A stretch of 64,000 nt of DNA from Udeniomyces pyricola (taxonomy: Eukaryota > Basidiomycota > Tremellomycetes > Cystofilobasidiales > Mrakiaceae): NCBI GenBank assembly GCA_039545295.1, contig BCIK01000014.1, positions 228,976 through 292,975 of the forward strand, given 5' to 3'. A program made the position numbers and the translations under genes. Below the pieces are notes generated by a model. That model had not been told where the DNA came from and did no database searches. It worked only from the letters and a program-made list of their open reading frames with translations. Each line of letters begins with the position of its first letter. Positions within the stretch are counted from its first letter, which is position 1. Positions 35,080 through 46,732 of this stretch are shown piece by piece.

Positions 35080-38000
35080 TTACCAAGCCGAAAAGTCCCC
35101 GAACCCACCGCCTCCTTTCCTCTTCTTCTTCGTCTGTCCTTCACCCTCACCGCCAAACTTGGCCATCGTCACTTTCGATCCGACGTTCCCTCTCACCGCA
35201 CTACTACCATCACCACCGCTAGGGCCGGTCCGAGTCGAACCACTAGCAGCCGTCGCTGTCGCCGCCGCAAGGTACTTTCCAACCCCCCCTCCACTTATCT
35301 CTTCCTCCATCCATTCCCCACCCCCTCCTCCTCCTTCCTTTCGCTTCTTCCCACTCCCACTTTGGCTGCTCGTCTGTCGTTCTCGTTGGGTTTTGAGCGC
35401 ATCGAGATCTTCACCGAACCAAGAGACCCGATCGGCTTCGCGCTCGAGTCGGGTTCGTTCTCGGGTCGAAGACGAGTTGGCCTCGGAAGCGCGCGCGGCG
35501 AGTCGGTTCTTGAGTCGGTTTTGGTAGGAGAGGTAAGGGTCTTGGAAGCTAGGGAAAGGCAAGAAGGGTAGGGGAGAGGGGATGGTTTAGGCAGGAAGGG
35601 AAGCAGAAGATAGGATCGTGGGTAGATGGGGGGCGGGGGGGGGGGGNGGGTTGAAGTTGGAGTGAGTGATGTGGAAGATGTCAAAAGAGGCAAGGTTAGA
35701 CGTTTGGACGACAACCCCCCCCCCTTTCCCCCACCCGGGACGAGTGGACGATGAGTGTGGAAAGAGGAAAGAGAAAGATCCGAGGGGACCAGAGGAAAAG
35801 AGAGATTTTTCGGGAGAGGACGGGGCAAGAGATTCGGATGCATGAGGAAGATTTCAAGGTGGAAATCGATGGCACGTGAACGTGAGGAGACGACTATGAC
35901 ATGTCGCAGAAAATAGAAGAAAAAAAAAAGAGAGGGGTCAAAACGTACATTTCAATGCTGGTGATCTTGATCTCGCGTAAAGGTCGATCAGAAGCTTTGT
36001 CCGAGGGAACTTGTTCGAGACGCGTCAGGACGTCCTCACCCCCGACGAGTGTGCCAAACACCTGGGAAGAAAAAGAAAAAAGTAAGAATAAAAAAAAGGA
36101 GAATTGGTGGAGTGAAGTTGGGAAGGAAAATAATAGAGCATACAGTATGCTTGTTATCTGTTTGTTTGATGGTCATAGGTGAGGCAGGGAGGGAAGGAGA
36201 GAAAGGAGATGCATAGAAAGGGCGACGTGTAAAACATGAAACGACGAGACCAAGAGGCATTCGAAATCCAATGGAAACGTCAGTGAACTTCCCTTTGGCA
36301 AGAAAATGAGATGAACATAGGAGTATATATATAGAGAGATGAGAAAATTGAATCTGTTCGCGCGACTCACTCAGGTGAGGGGTCGCTCGGAAAGTAACGA
36401 AGAATTGGGAGCCGTTCGTGCCTGCACCCGAGTTAGCCATACTGCGATTCAATTTATTTTTTTGGTTAACAAAGCATATCAGACACATACACACGGAAGA
36501 TGGAAAACATCAAGGTTCAGTATTTTCAGTCAGAAGAGAGCAAAGACGGAAGTGAGAAGTGAATGAGATGAACGACATCAAGGCTGACTCGAGCAGAGAC
36601 ACAAAAGAAAAAAGAGAGAAGAGAACGGTTCCAAGGGAACTTGTACAATCGAGCGTCCGTTCATCGCGACCTTTGTCGCGAGCGACTATTTTTCATTCAA
36701 CTCGGTCTTCAGGACCAGAAACTAGCAGCAGACAAGCCGCAAAAGAGATTTCAAGCAAAAGAAGAGAATGGCCCAAAACCGGACCACAACACAACACAAC
36801 GGACGTACGATAAACATCCTCGGGCGTCGTGTTTCTTGGCATCTTTGACGTCGTACTCGTCCCGGAAATGTTCACCCCAGAACGAGCTTCCGCCCGACCC
36901 GGTCCCGGTCGGGTCGCCTCCTTGAATCATGAAGCCTGGGATGTTTCGGTGGAAGATCGTACTGTATCCACGCACACATACAGAATGAATCAGTGAGATG
37001 GAAGCGGTTAGGGCAAGATACAGAGAAGAGGAAAGATATGAAGATAAGGAGCGGGGAGGGACAGACTTGTCGTATTTGCCTTGCTTAGCAAGCATGATAA
37101 AGTTATAGCATGTCTTGGGAGCCTGTTGAATGAAACGTCGGGGGCACAGGGTGATTTCAAACAGTGAAGCAAAAATAATAATGATAAAATATGTCAGATA
37201 AGATGCGAGATTGAGCGACATGGGCTGGCTACACGAATGCGATACCCGGCTAATGTCGACTGTTTTCTGTCCATCTAGGGTGAATCAAATACCAAGCAAA
37301 ACGAACCTTGTCGCAATGCAACTCAAAGTTCAAGCTTCCTCCACTTCCACTAGCCCCTTTGACCTCGACGTTGACCCTCAAATACGCTTTCCTCTTGGCG
37401 AGATCTTTCTCCTTGACGAACGCCGAGATTTCGTCAAACATGAACTCTTCTTCGTCAATTAGGGCGCGAGAGGAGGACGTAGCAACGTCTTGGGCGGTCG
37501 ATGTGAACGAGGCGGCGGCGGCGCCTGTCGTGTAGTGGGCCGCGTTATCTGAGGAAGAAAGAAAAGGCGACGAGAGTAGAGATGAGGAGAACGATAGTCA
37601 TGCACGATGAGTGAGGGCTGGAGCGATCTAGAATTGAAGGGCGGCTGCTCCAACATACAAGGCGTGGTTGTATCAACGGGTTTAGGGGCGATAACGCCAA
37701 TCTTCTTCTCCTTTGGAGCGGAAACCGTTATGGACGAGTTAACATCTGCGAGATCAACCGAGGTTGTTGACGATGGAGGTGCGTTCTAGAACAAGGACGC
37801 GAGACGAAAGGGTGATGGATATGATTGCGTCAGTATGCCAGATGTAGATTTTAAACAATGCGTAAACCTCTTCAACGCGAAGAACCCCTCCCCTCCCCTC
37901 TTGCCCTGGAAAAACAAAACTCTGCTCATGCAGAAGAATATAAAAACGATTTGCAAGAAAAGAAGCAGAAACCCCTTCACGCATCGTCACAATGTCATTC

Positions 38001-39233
38001 ACCTTGGCAGCGACTTCTTGAAGGATCTTGGCGGCACTTCCGCTGGCTCCGACGTTGATACCAGACAGACGCGACTCGTTTTTGTTGGTAGCGGTCGACT
38101 TGCCCGAAGCGATGTACTCGAATTTTGAGAGATCTCTCGCCGACAAATTATGCGGATCCTGTTACCGACAAAGAAAAAGAGGAAGACAAAATCATATCAG
38201 ATGGTTTCGAGCGACCACACGACGAACACGTCGACCAAAAGGAAACCAAGCAAAAGTCCCGATGTACCAGAAACGTACTTGAAGCGTGACGATATCTTCC
38301 CGTTTGAACTTTTCGTCATTGACAAGGTCTCTCCAGCTCTTGGCTTTGATGCAGAGTCGATCAATGCTTTCCCACGAAAAGACGTTGCCGGTCGACGCGA
38401 TGAAGACGATGTGAGAATGGGGCGTAAAAGGTTTGAACGTGACGGGATCAGAAAAGGCGTTGTCTTGTGAGTTGCGGAAGAAGTGGAGACGAATGAGCGA
38501 GGTAGTAGTGAGAGGGCGACCGGTCACGGGGTCTGGAAAGAGGAGGATCGGGTGGTGTGGTGATGAAAGTGAATGGAACATGGATCATGGGACGGTCGCG
38601 TAAGATGGTCAAGTAAAGGGCCAGACGTTACGTCAGTTCCTCTATCTTGGATATCCAAGACACTCGACAATTGACGACGAAGAGCAAAGTTGACCGTACT
38701 TGTACCGTATTTCTTGATCTGGAACGAAAACGTCATGAAGAAATGGCCAGTATCAGCAAGAGGCGTTCAAGATCGGATCTAGCCCGATCAGCGGCCAAGT
38801 CGTTTGGCCTATACCCGACTTTCCATGAAGGCTTGGCCCGCAATTCGCTCACGACTCTATCGGTTTGCATCAAGATAACTCACGTAAGGCAGGATGTTGA
38901 CCAGATCAAAGACGTTGGCTGTCCCATCATCCTCCCTGACCGCGACAGGCACGGCGAACGGTTGGAGCGACAGTGCACAGCAGTCGTATGGCAAACGCTG
39001 GAACTCGGTTTGCTTCTTGGGACCTTGGTAACCGGACCCAGAGTTGGTGTATCCTCCACTGGCCCATTCCTGGACAGGTTTGAGAAAGCAAGGCAAGTGG
39101 AGGGGGGAGGGGGAAAGGGATACAGGATTGGGTGTGAGTGAGCTGGAGGGAAGGAAGAGAAGCCGAGATAGACAAACAAGACGGTTGATCATACGGTATG
39201 GGTGACGTATAGTTTGTCGGAACCGTGACCCAT
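35080..39233 (-). CDS. CYP8: U-box cyclophilin CYP8/PPIL2 (Cyp60)
   Basis: Nuclear peptidyl-prolyl isomerase with a U-box ubiquitin-ligase domain, 632 aa. Exons: 39195-39233, 38884-39069, 38700-38718, 38279-38532, 38003-38158, 37659-37785, 37307-37548, 37067-37122, 36809-36961, 36371-36441, 36279-36292, 35949-36061, 35080-35548 (1899 nt). [16 protein letters not shown] opens the PPIL2 signature; the U-box covers about residues 35-110 ([16 protein letters not shown] to KKYGTNPVTGRPL), followed by [19 protein letters not shown]. The spacer [20 protein letters not shown] is diagnostic. The cyclophilin domain (about 316-470) has [18 protein letters not shown], with the catalytic Arg, and [17 protein letters not shown]. 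The C-terminus ends GKYLAAATA...GGFGDFSAW as in fungal CYP8. In animals PPIL2 associates with the spliceosome. Exon 11 is only 14 nt; exon 13's intron contains a G run with one N (35647). Confidence 0.92.
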
Positions 39234-39469
39234 AACTGTGAGGCTGATGGGGATGAGGAGGAGGACGGTGGTGTTTGAGGTTGATGTCGCAAAGGCGGAT
39301 GAGGCCAACGGACTCGGCCGGTCGCGAATTCCAAGGGAAGTTATCATATATCACGTCGACTGTCCGACTTGGAATCCAACCCGTTCATAACTAGCCATAG
39401 TCGATAGTTCTCTGTTTCCTTAGACCATCCTCATCACCATCTTCCTTCTTCTCCTTCCATCTCGACAAC
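39234..39469. promoter_or_regulatory. Short shared promoter of CYP8 and EFM5
   Basis: 236 bp between divergent start codons, the shortest such gap in the window. No TATA box or clear palindrome was seen. Confidence 0.5.
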
Positions 39470-40927
39470 ATGTCAGGCCACTCCACACCTTCCTCTCGCC
39501 GCTCCGAGTCCCCGCCCCTCACCCTCGACCCGTCTACGCTCGCCCTGCTCGACTCGTTCCTCTCGGAAAAGGCAGAGGAAGAGCGCCGTTTCGCCGAACT
39601 CGCCAAGCGGTCTCTCAACCTCGAGGGAGAGCAAGGCGTAGAGGGCGGCGAACGAGATGATGACGACGAAAAGGAGGAAAAGATGATGTCGGTCGACGAG
39701 TTCAGGAGCGTCTTTGGTGAGCCTTCAGTTTGGCTAACGGAACGAGCTCGAAACTCATGGCCGAATGACGTTTCCCCTCGCGTCGATTGATTGATTGTTG
39801 AACTGATTGTTTGGGCCTGCCTTTGGCGATTCCTTGAGCCCACATACGCTGACGATTTGATCTCGTTGCTCCGTGATTGACATCGTCCAGGCGAAAAGTT
39901 TGGCATGTCTCAGTTCTGGTAAGAGACCTTGCGAGGTCATCCGTCCTTGGCCGGGTCAACGCCCGACCCTTCCCTCTCAACACTTACATTTGCTGACGAA
40001 CCGAATGGACCCATCATCTTGAGCAGGTACTCCACCCCATTTGCTTTGTCCCTCGCCCACTCTCTCAACGCTCTCTTCCCCAAGAACGAGGCCAAATCTC
40101 CTGCTGGTGGCCCTCGAATCGCTTTCCTTTCCTCTCCCACGGCCTACGTCGCGCTGCAATCTCTTCCAAATCCTTCGACGCGAACGCTCCTCTTCGAATA
40201 CGACGAGCGATTTGACGTCTTGCCGGTCGCTGGTCGTCGGCATCGGACCCTCATCGGTGGAGACTCGTCTTTGATCGGAGAAAACGAGGGCGGGTTCGTC
40301 AAGTACGACCTCTACGAGCCAGAGTCGTTTCCCAAGGAGCTGAGGGGAACCGTCGATTTGGCTGTCATCGATCCGCCTTACCTGAACGAGGTCAGTCCAG
40401 AAAGCTGGCTATCTAGCATATCAACGTTTTCTTTTTTTTTTCTTGCTCAGTGCCAACGTATTCACATGGATCTTCTTCTCGTTCTCTTTCCGAAAGAAAA
40501 CGAACGCCCTGGTCGCCAAGACCCTCTCTCTCCTTCTCAAGCCCGACGCTGCCAAGTTGCTCATCCTCACCTCGACTTCGGTTCCCTTTGAGGTCCTCAA
40601 GCGCGTCTACGATCTTCCCATGCTGGGTGACATCCGACGCTGCGAGGGCGTCAAGATTGAGCATGAGGGTGGGCGAATCCAGGTTCGTTTATGATACTTT
40701 CACAAGAAAGTCTCTTGATTGTCGAACCATTCGTTGTTTTGTTGTCTTGTTGTTGTTGTTGATTGCTGATGATCTGCTGCGGGTTCGCGTGATTTGCGTT
40801 CGTTTCTGGTTCTTCTGTTCTTTTTTTTTTTTTTTTTTCGGTTTGACAGAATGACTTTGGGATGTGGGCCTCGTGGGAGGGTGGAGAGACCTTCATGAAT
40901 CCCCCTGCGACTGCGGGCGATCAATGA
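39470..40927 (+). CDS. EFM5: EFM5/EEF1AKMT1, eEF1A lysine methyltransferase
   Basis: SAM-dependent methyltransferase of 300 aa that in yeast and human methylates Lys79 of elongation factor 1A. Exons 39470-39716, 39891-39918, 40027-40390, 40497-40682, 40850-40927 (903 nt). Family blocks: LALLDSFLSEKAEEERRF (N-terminal helix), EKFGMSQFWYSTPFALSLA (the diagnostic QFWY motif), IAFLSSPTAYVAL (SAM loop), LLFEYDERF, YDLYEPESFP and DLAVIDPPYLNE, the catalytic DPPY of the N6-adenine-like fold, then LLILTSTSVP and NDFGMWASWEGGE near the end. The 28-nt exon 2 carries half of the QFWY motif. The acceptor of exon 4 (GAAAG before 40497) was chosen because it keeps the frame and gives NEKTNALVAKTL after DPPYL; an upstream acceptor would shift frame. 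Confidence 0.91.
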
Positions 40928-41668
40928 GCTGTTTGAAAGTGTTTGAGCGTTGCAGCCCTTTTTTCCTCTCTCTCTCTATACTGGTGCCGCGCATGTGTAG
41001 TTGAGATACTGGGGATGGTCGGTGAACATTTCCAGGTGAATCATGACGATGTGTAATAACTACAACCACGAGCGATGCCTGGCGCTGCAGAAAAGGAAAA
41101 TGCAGAGCGCAGCGAGAAAGATTTATACTGTGAACAGCTGACGTCGATTTCGATTATCAAATGATATGAGGATTCTCAAGGATGACCCGGAATGATATGG
41201 TTGATATGTAAGCAGATTGTTTGTGATGTACTTGTGTAGTAATGTACCATGGAAACCGGCCGCGGTCGAATGAAATCCAATCGATTCGTCACGTCCCTGA
41301 GTTCCCTTCCACCGTCTTCTACCCTTTATCTTCTACCCTTCATCTCCGTCCTCGTCGCCTCATCGCCCTCGGTCCCATACGCTCGGAAAACGTTTCGTTC
41401 AATCCCGCTCTGCCTCACCTCTTGCTCTTTTTTAGCTCAAGTCAGATCCCTTTCCGATCCCCTCTATACGGCCGTGACGCGTCGATTTCGGCTACCTCCT
41501 GCAGAGCGACCTTTCGCTCCATAGACAAACTTAGACTTCTCCTTCTCTGCCTTCCTCTTCGACAACATCTGTGAGCCCTCCTAATCTCGATCTTCCCATA
41601 AGAATCCGTCCGTACTCATTAACTGACCAGTTGTTGATATCTTGTCGCGATAGCATTCCTGATTGACG
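40928..41668. other. Intergenic between EFM5 and the Aim32-ferredoxin fusion
   Basis: 741 bp. One GACGCGTC palindrome occurs at 41476-41483 in the C/T-rich leader upstream of 41669. An untranslated first exon is possible. Nothing coding was recognised. Confidence 0.5.
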
Positions 41669-43768
41669 ATGCGTCCCACCTCATTCGCCCTCTTTCGATT
41701 GACCTCGATTCGACGAGCTTCATACATCCGAGCTCCATTGACGTCCGCTATCCCTTCAGCTCCATACGATGCGTCTCCTCTTCGAGGGACTGCTCCACCT
41801 TCGTCTTCGACCCTGATCGTCCATTTGCCTGTCCCACCTCCACGATGGCCACCAAAACTCGAAGCTTCGGGAATCGCCCCTCTCGTCTCGTCCCTCTCTA
41901 CATCCCTTCGCCAACACGACACTAAACTCAACCCTCCCATGAGCGTCTCGGCCAAAGCTGATGGGCTCCCCTTAGGGACCAACCTGCTGTTCGCATGGGA
42001 TGGGGAGGGAATGGTTGAGAGTTTGGACGGGGAACTGGGACATCTGACGGCGAGGTATTTCTTACCAGGCAAGGAGCCCGTTGATATCTTGCTTCCTTCC
42101 GTCAACGCTTCCTCAGTGTCGACCCCATCATCTTCCCCAACAACACCGCCTGTCGCACTGAAGGAGACGGAGCAAGATCGACTTGTTGTGCTTCCCGAGC
42201 GAGAGCATATGATGGACGCACGCTCGATGGAGGGTCACGATGAGATTGACGTTTACGTCTGTACGCATGGCGCGAGGGATTGTCGGTGTTCGGACGCAGG
42301 AGGCGCGTTAGTCGATACGCTGAGAGAGGAAATTGACCGGTCTGGTGTCCAAGGAAGGATTAAGGTTTGGGAGATTTCCCATCTGGGTACGTCTTTTCTA
42401 GATCAACTAGCTTCCTTTTTTTTTTCCGAAAAAGAAGCGTATCTCTCTTCCTGCTCATCGTCTTTATTTTAGAAGATCACGCCACTGATGCCACCACGCT
42501 TCACCTTCTTGCTTCACTACTATTTCTTGTGATTGAACCCATCTCCTCGAACATCCCACCGCATCCTTCAGGTGGTCACAAATGGGCTGCTAACGTTCTC
42601 ATCTTTTCTCCTTCGGCTCACCACCTCCTCGGTAACCTCCGACCAGCCCATGCCCCACTTCTCTTATCATCCCTTCTCTCCCTTTCTCCTTCCAACCCAC
42701 TCCCACGTGAGATCCTTCCCTTCTGGCGTGGCTCGCCTGGAATGACCAAGGATGTCATGCTCGCCATCCATGACGAAGTTGCAGGGGAAGTTCTCGAGGA
42801 GCCCAAGCAAGCGGACAAGACATGGGAGGTCGTGTTCAAGACTTGGGATGGAGAGGAAGTTCGAAGAGTCGGTAAGGAGGGCGAGAGTGTGATGGAGCTT
42901 GGGAAGAGGGAGGAATTGGGAGCGATGGAAGGCGTTTGTGGAGGAGTTCTGGAGGTTAGTCGGGATTTTTTCTTTTTGTCCTTGTTGGTCGTCCAGGAGG
43001 AAAAAGAAACCATGAAGGGAAAGTGGAGGGGAAAAGGGGCAGGAAGGACGTTGCAGCATGGTTTTCTTTCCACCTTTCTTCTTCCCAACTGTATGCTGAC
43101 CTATCTGATCTCTTTCTTTCATAGTGTGCGACGTGCCATTGCTTCTTACCTGAGGAACCTTATCCTGCACCCGTTGACGAGCCAAGCGAGATGGAGGATG
43201 AGTTCGTCCCCCCCCCCCCCTTGTTCTTTTTCAATATTCTTCTCGACAAACCTCACAGTTCCCCTTGCGTTTTATCTCTGTATTCCAACCAAATCCAAAA
43301 AAAACTCTGCCTTCATTCCCTGTTGTCATCTGAAAATTTTGACTAATCACGCTGACTGATAAAACCTCATTTCTATGTCTCTCTCGTTTGAACGTTCCTT
43401 CTCCTCACCCGCCCTCTTTGCTTTCGCCCCCCCCCCCGTTGCCTTCGCCCTCGCCTCTTCTATACCGTCCGTGCCGTGTCGTGATGGGATACGTAATCCA
43501 GCATGCTGTCCTCAGCCATCATGCGCAAGGACTCGAGCCGACTCGGTTGTCAAATTAAAGTCAGTCCCTCCCCCGCCTCTCCTGCCTGCCTTCTGCCCCT
43601 CCTCCTCCTCCTTTTTCTTCATCTTCTTCTTCCTATGGTCGAAGAAAGAGAAGACACGCTCCTTCTAGGCCCCAAACCCAAACCTATACAACCGTTATTA
43701 ACCAGTCGTCTTTTATTCTATTTTCATTGCTTTTTTTTTTCCTTTAACTTTCGCTTTGTGGGGTCTCG

Positions 43769-43817
<49 letters not shown>

Positions 43818-43882
43818 AGGTCAACGAAGCGCTGGCGGAATGGTGTCAGAAAGGCGGTCGGATCGGCTTGCCTCGCTATTAA
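41669..43882 (+). CDS. Aim32/Apd1-like (sucrase/ferredoxin-like) protein fused to adrenodoxin-type ferredoxin
   Basis: Two-domain iron-sulfur protein of 432 aa. Exons: 41669-42386, 42572-42954, 43125-43201, 43502-43559, 43820-43882 (1299 nt). The N-terminus MRPTSFALFRLTSIRRASYI is Arg-rich without acids: a mitochondrial presequence. The thioredoxin-like Suc/Fer domain (about 45-290) contains VYVCTHGARDCRC, with Cys198-x8-Cys207, and SHLGGHKWAANVLIF, with His238-x3-His242, the ligand pattern known for the Cys2His2 2Fe-2S cluster of Apd1/Aim32. After PGMTKDVMLAIHDE a complete adrenodoxin-type domain follows (about 325-432): VVFKTWDGEEVRRVGKEGES, GVCGGVLECATCHC and SSRLGCQIKV, giving Cys362-x5-Cys368-x2-Cys371-x37-Cys409. 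Both domains lie in one frame, with intron 2 interrupting the ferredoxin cysteine motif itself. Intron 4 holds a long GT repeat. The role is inferred: electron transfer or disulfide/Fe-S redox work in mitochondria. Confidence 0.9.
43772..43814. repeat. (TG)n microsatellite in an intron
   Basis: About 21 TG repeats at the 3' end of the last intron of the Aim32-ferredoxin gene. The tract ends four bases before the TTTTAG acceptor, so its length could affect splicing of the last exon. Confidence 0.9.
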
Positions 43883-44471
43883 AAAAAAATTCCCTTCTAG
43901 ATGGAGAAAGAAAAAAAAAAACAATTCAAACATTGAATCCCAAGAACAAGAGAAAGCAAAGAGAGATCGTGTATGATGTGTAACTGAAACTCTTGGTATG
44001 GGAGCATTAAATGAGAAGGGGGTCACTCCAGATGCAGGGGGGAAGGGGGGGGGGGGGGGAAGAAGTTATCATGGAGAGAGCGGCCATGCCTGCATGTTTA
44101 TGATCATGATGGCTCATCTCCCCCGGCCGACCTTCCGTCGACTTGTTTAAACCGATCGCGACTCAACCTCCAGTGATCCAGAAATCCCTTCCTCAACTAT
44201 ACTGTTCTCCTGTATGTCCTTCCCTAGATAGACCGACACACCTGCTGGCACCCGTTCATTCCAGCACGCTTTCCATTTAAATTCCCAAGTTCCAGTCGAT
44301 TGTCGCATTCAGCTGTGGGTTACGATTCCTCGCGCGCTCGACGGGCCGAGCCAGCCGCAGGTTTAACTTGCGTGAACTGTTCCACATCCATTATATACAT
44401 ATACATATATATATGTATATGTGTATATATCTATTTATCCTCACCTAAGCCAACTCCAACGCCTACCAACA
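43883..44471. other. Convergent 3' regions with G run and AT-rich palindrome
   Basis: 589 bp between convergent stop codons. It contains a G-rich run at 44037-44060 and, at 44391-44431, an alternating TATAC/TATAT stretch that is nearly self-complementary. No gene was recognised. Confidence 0.6.
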
Positions 44472-46732
44472 TCATAACTCTGTACTTCTCTCCACGCGAA
44501 CCGCTTCGTGAGTGGGCGTCGCGACAACAGACTCATCTTCCGATCGACCGGATGGCAGTGCAGCGGTAGCGACGAAGTCGAGGTCGGGTTGAAGACCGAG
44601 ATATTCAGCGATGAAGACCCGAAAGATGAGGTCCCAACGACGAAGTGTCGGAAGGTGAAGCGCACGGGAATCGTCCTGTGCGAAAAAAAAGAAAAGATAG
44701 GTTGGAGGAAGAAAAGTCATGGGTTAGAAAGTATGAGAGTTAATGTATGAGGTTGTGAGAGCTCAAAAAGGAGGAAGAAGAAGAAAGAAGAAGAAAGAAG
44801 AGGAGCGAGAGCGTACTTTGATGGTATGCCAAACGGAAGGAAAGGGGGCTGTCAAATCACGTCCGAAAGCAAGCGTGTCAAAGATAATGGATATCAGTGT
44901 CTACTCTCCTTGTCTGAAGTGATGCAAGCTAGCTAGCATCTGACAGTCAGGGTCGCCAAGCGCAAGGAAACGAAATTCAGACGACGTCAAAAGAAGTCCT
45001 CAAACTTACAAGAAATCACATGCAAAATCTCGACTCCCCTCTTCAAGAACGGGATGTGATCGTCCGAGATCCCACCTCCCATCCACGCGAAGCCCAAACG
45101 TTCTTTCACCCTCTTCCTAAACCAACTCTTGTTCTCATCCTCCCCCCAAGCATCGCCGCCTGCCCAACTTTGGATGCCAAAGTCGGCAAATTTACCGGCT
45201 TGGCCGAGCCGACGCTCGACGTCTTTGAGCGCATCAAACAGCCAGCCGGTCGTAGGGTAATAAGATTGGATGTGAGGATTGCGGGAGCCGAGGAGGTCGA
45301 GAAGGATGAGCGTTGTGATGGATGTCAAGCGAGTGGACGTAGGGGAGAAGCGGCGCGGAGACATAGAGAGGGAATGGAAAGAGTTGGAAGAAGGTGGATG
45401 TAGGTACGTGTGCTCCCTGATAGATTGGCAAGATGGAGGAAGATGTTGTCAGATGCCAGAATGATCATGTCAGTCATCGTACGAGACATGGTTCAAGACG
45501 TGACGGGACGGGACGATGCACAAACCAGAGCTGAGCAAGATGTCTGTTGGGAGGAAAGAGGAATCGTCATGTCAGTACCATATGTAATGGAAAACCCTGA
45601 CCGAAAATCAAATCTTAGGCCACACCTGCTACCGTACGTCGAGTCCGTATCCGTCCACTCCTTGAATGCCTCCTCCCCATCGAACATGACAATCTGTAAC
45701 GTCGTCTGGGCAGCTTCCTCTTCATCAAATCCGTCTTGACCAGCGTCGACCCATTGCTCTTCCTCCGCCGCATCTTGAAGTCGAGTGTGTCGAGCTTTGA
45801 GCATGGGCGTGAGGGAGGTGGCGAGGGAAAGAAGGAGCGACACCGGGAAGGCTGAATCGGTCGCTCCGATGAACTACAAACCCCAATCATAACTTGGTAA
45901 ATCGACATAATCGTCCATGATATGGTTGAGCTCTTACGAAAGCGCTTATCTCGTCGTAGATAAACATACCTGGTTGTCTGGGTATGTTGGGAAGAACTTG
46001 GAGTCAAAGTGAGCGGACAGCACGACTCGCCTCGGCGCGTCCGGATCGAACGTAAAGATCAAGTTGGTGAATCGTTTCGGACCGTACGGGGTCTCATCTA
46101 TGAAGCTGTCCTGTTGGAACAAGATCGCAGAGCACGTGAGCGAGGAGACTTGGACGATTTGAGATGCGCGTGATCGGAGATGGGGAACCAACCTTCTCAA
46201 TGGTCCAATCTAGGTTTTTGAAATGCTTGATGAGATGATTCTGCACAAGAGTACTGAGCAGGGAGGAGGAAGATTTTTCTATTTGACCTGAGCATCTAGG
46301 TCTTATTCATCATGCGACTGTATCGAGTTGTGTAGACCCACTTGTTGGGCGTATCAGCTAATCGAAAAAGGTAGTCACCCCGCCGTCAGCTCATCTTGCT
46401 TGATTTCTGGAAGCGATCTGATGTCTCGTCGTATCAGAGAACTCACCAACTCGTGGGATCAACAGGTTGTTCAACATGCCCCCCGAAATAGTCCAATCGA
46501 CGAACGGCTCGAGAGCGGGATCAGCAGTCGCCAAGACATCAAGGTGTTCTCCAGACAGTTGACGAAGTGCCCGCTTGCTGGGTGAGCTTGGTTCGTCATC
46601 GGACTGGCCTCTCTGGGCGTGTGAAGGGTGATTGTCAGTCGAATAGGCACGTGACGGGGAACATGATAAGGTGAGGGAGAGAAGGAGCTGGAAGAGGAGG
46701 GGCGTTGAGGGTCCCAAGGAGGGCAACTTCAT
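44472..46732 (-). CDS. Secreted glutaminyl-peptide cyclotransferase (QC)
   Basis: Zinc-dependent enzyme converting N-terminal Gln/Glu to pyroglutamate, M28 peptidase fold, 470 aa. Exons: 46447-46732, 46342-46357, 46193-46253, 45970-46110, 45626-45873, 45526-45543, 45010-45416, 44817-44848, 44472-44675 (1413 nt). The start [20 protein letters not shown] is a signal peptide; an ATG 72 nt upstream is in frame but would bury it. Family blocks: [55 protein letters not shown] (zinc Asp), [13 protein letters not shown] (zinc/catalytic Glu), [22 protein letters not shown] (zinc His) and [13 protein letters not shown]. All three expected zinc ligands are present. Exons 2 and 6 are 16 and 18 nt; both are fixed by the motifs they complete (ADTPNN and RHLAQLW). 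It is extracellular or in the secretory pathway. Confidence 0.91.
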
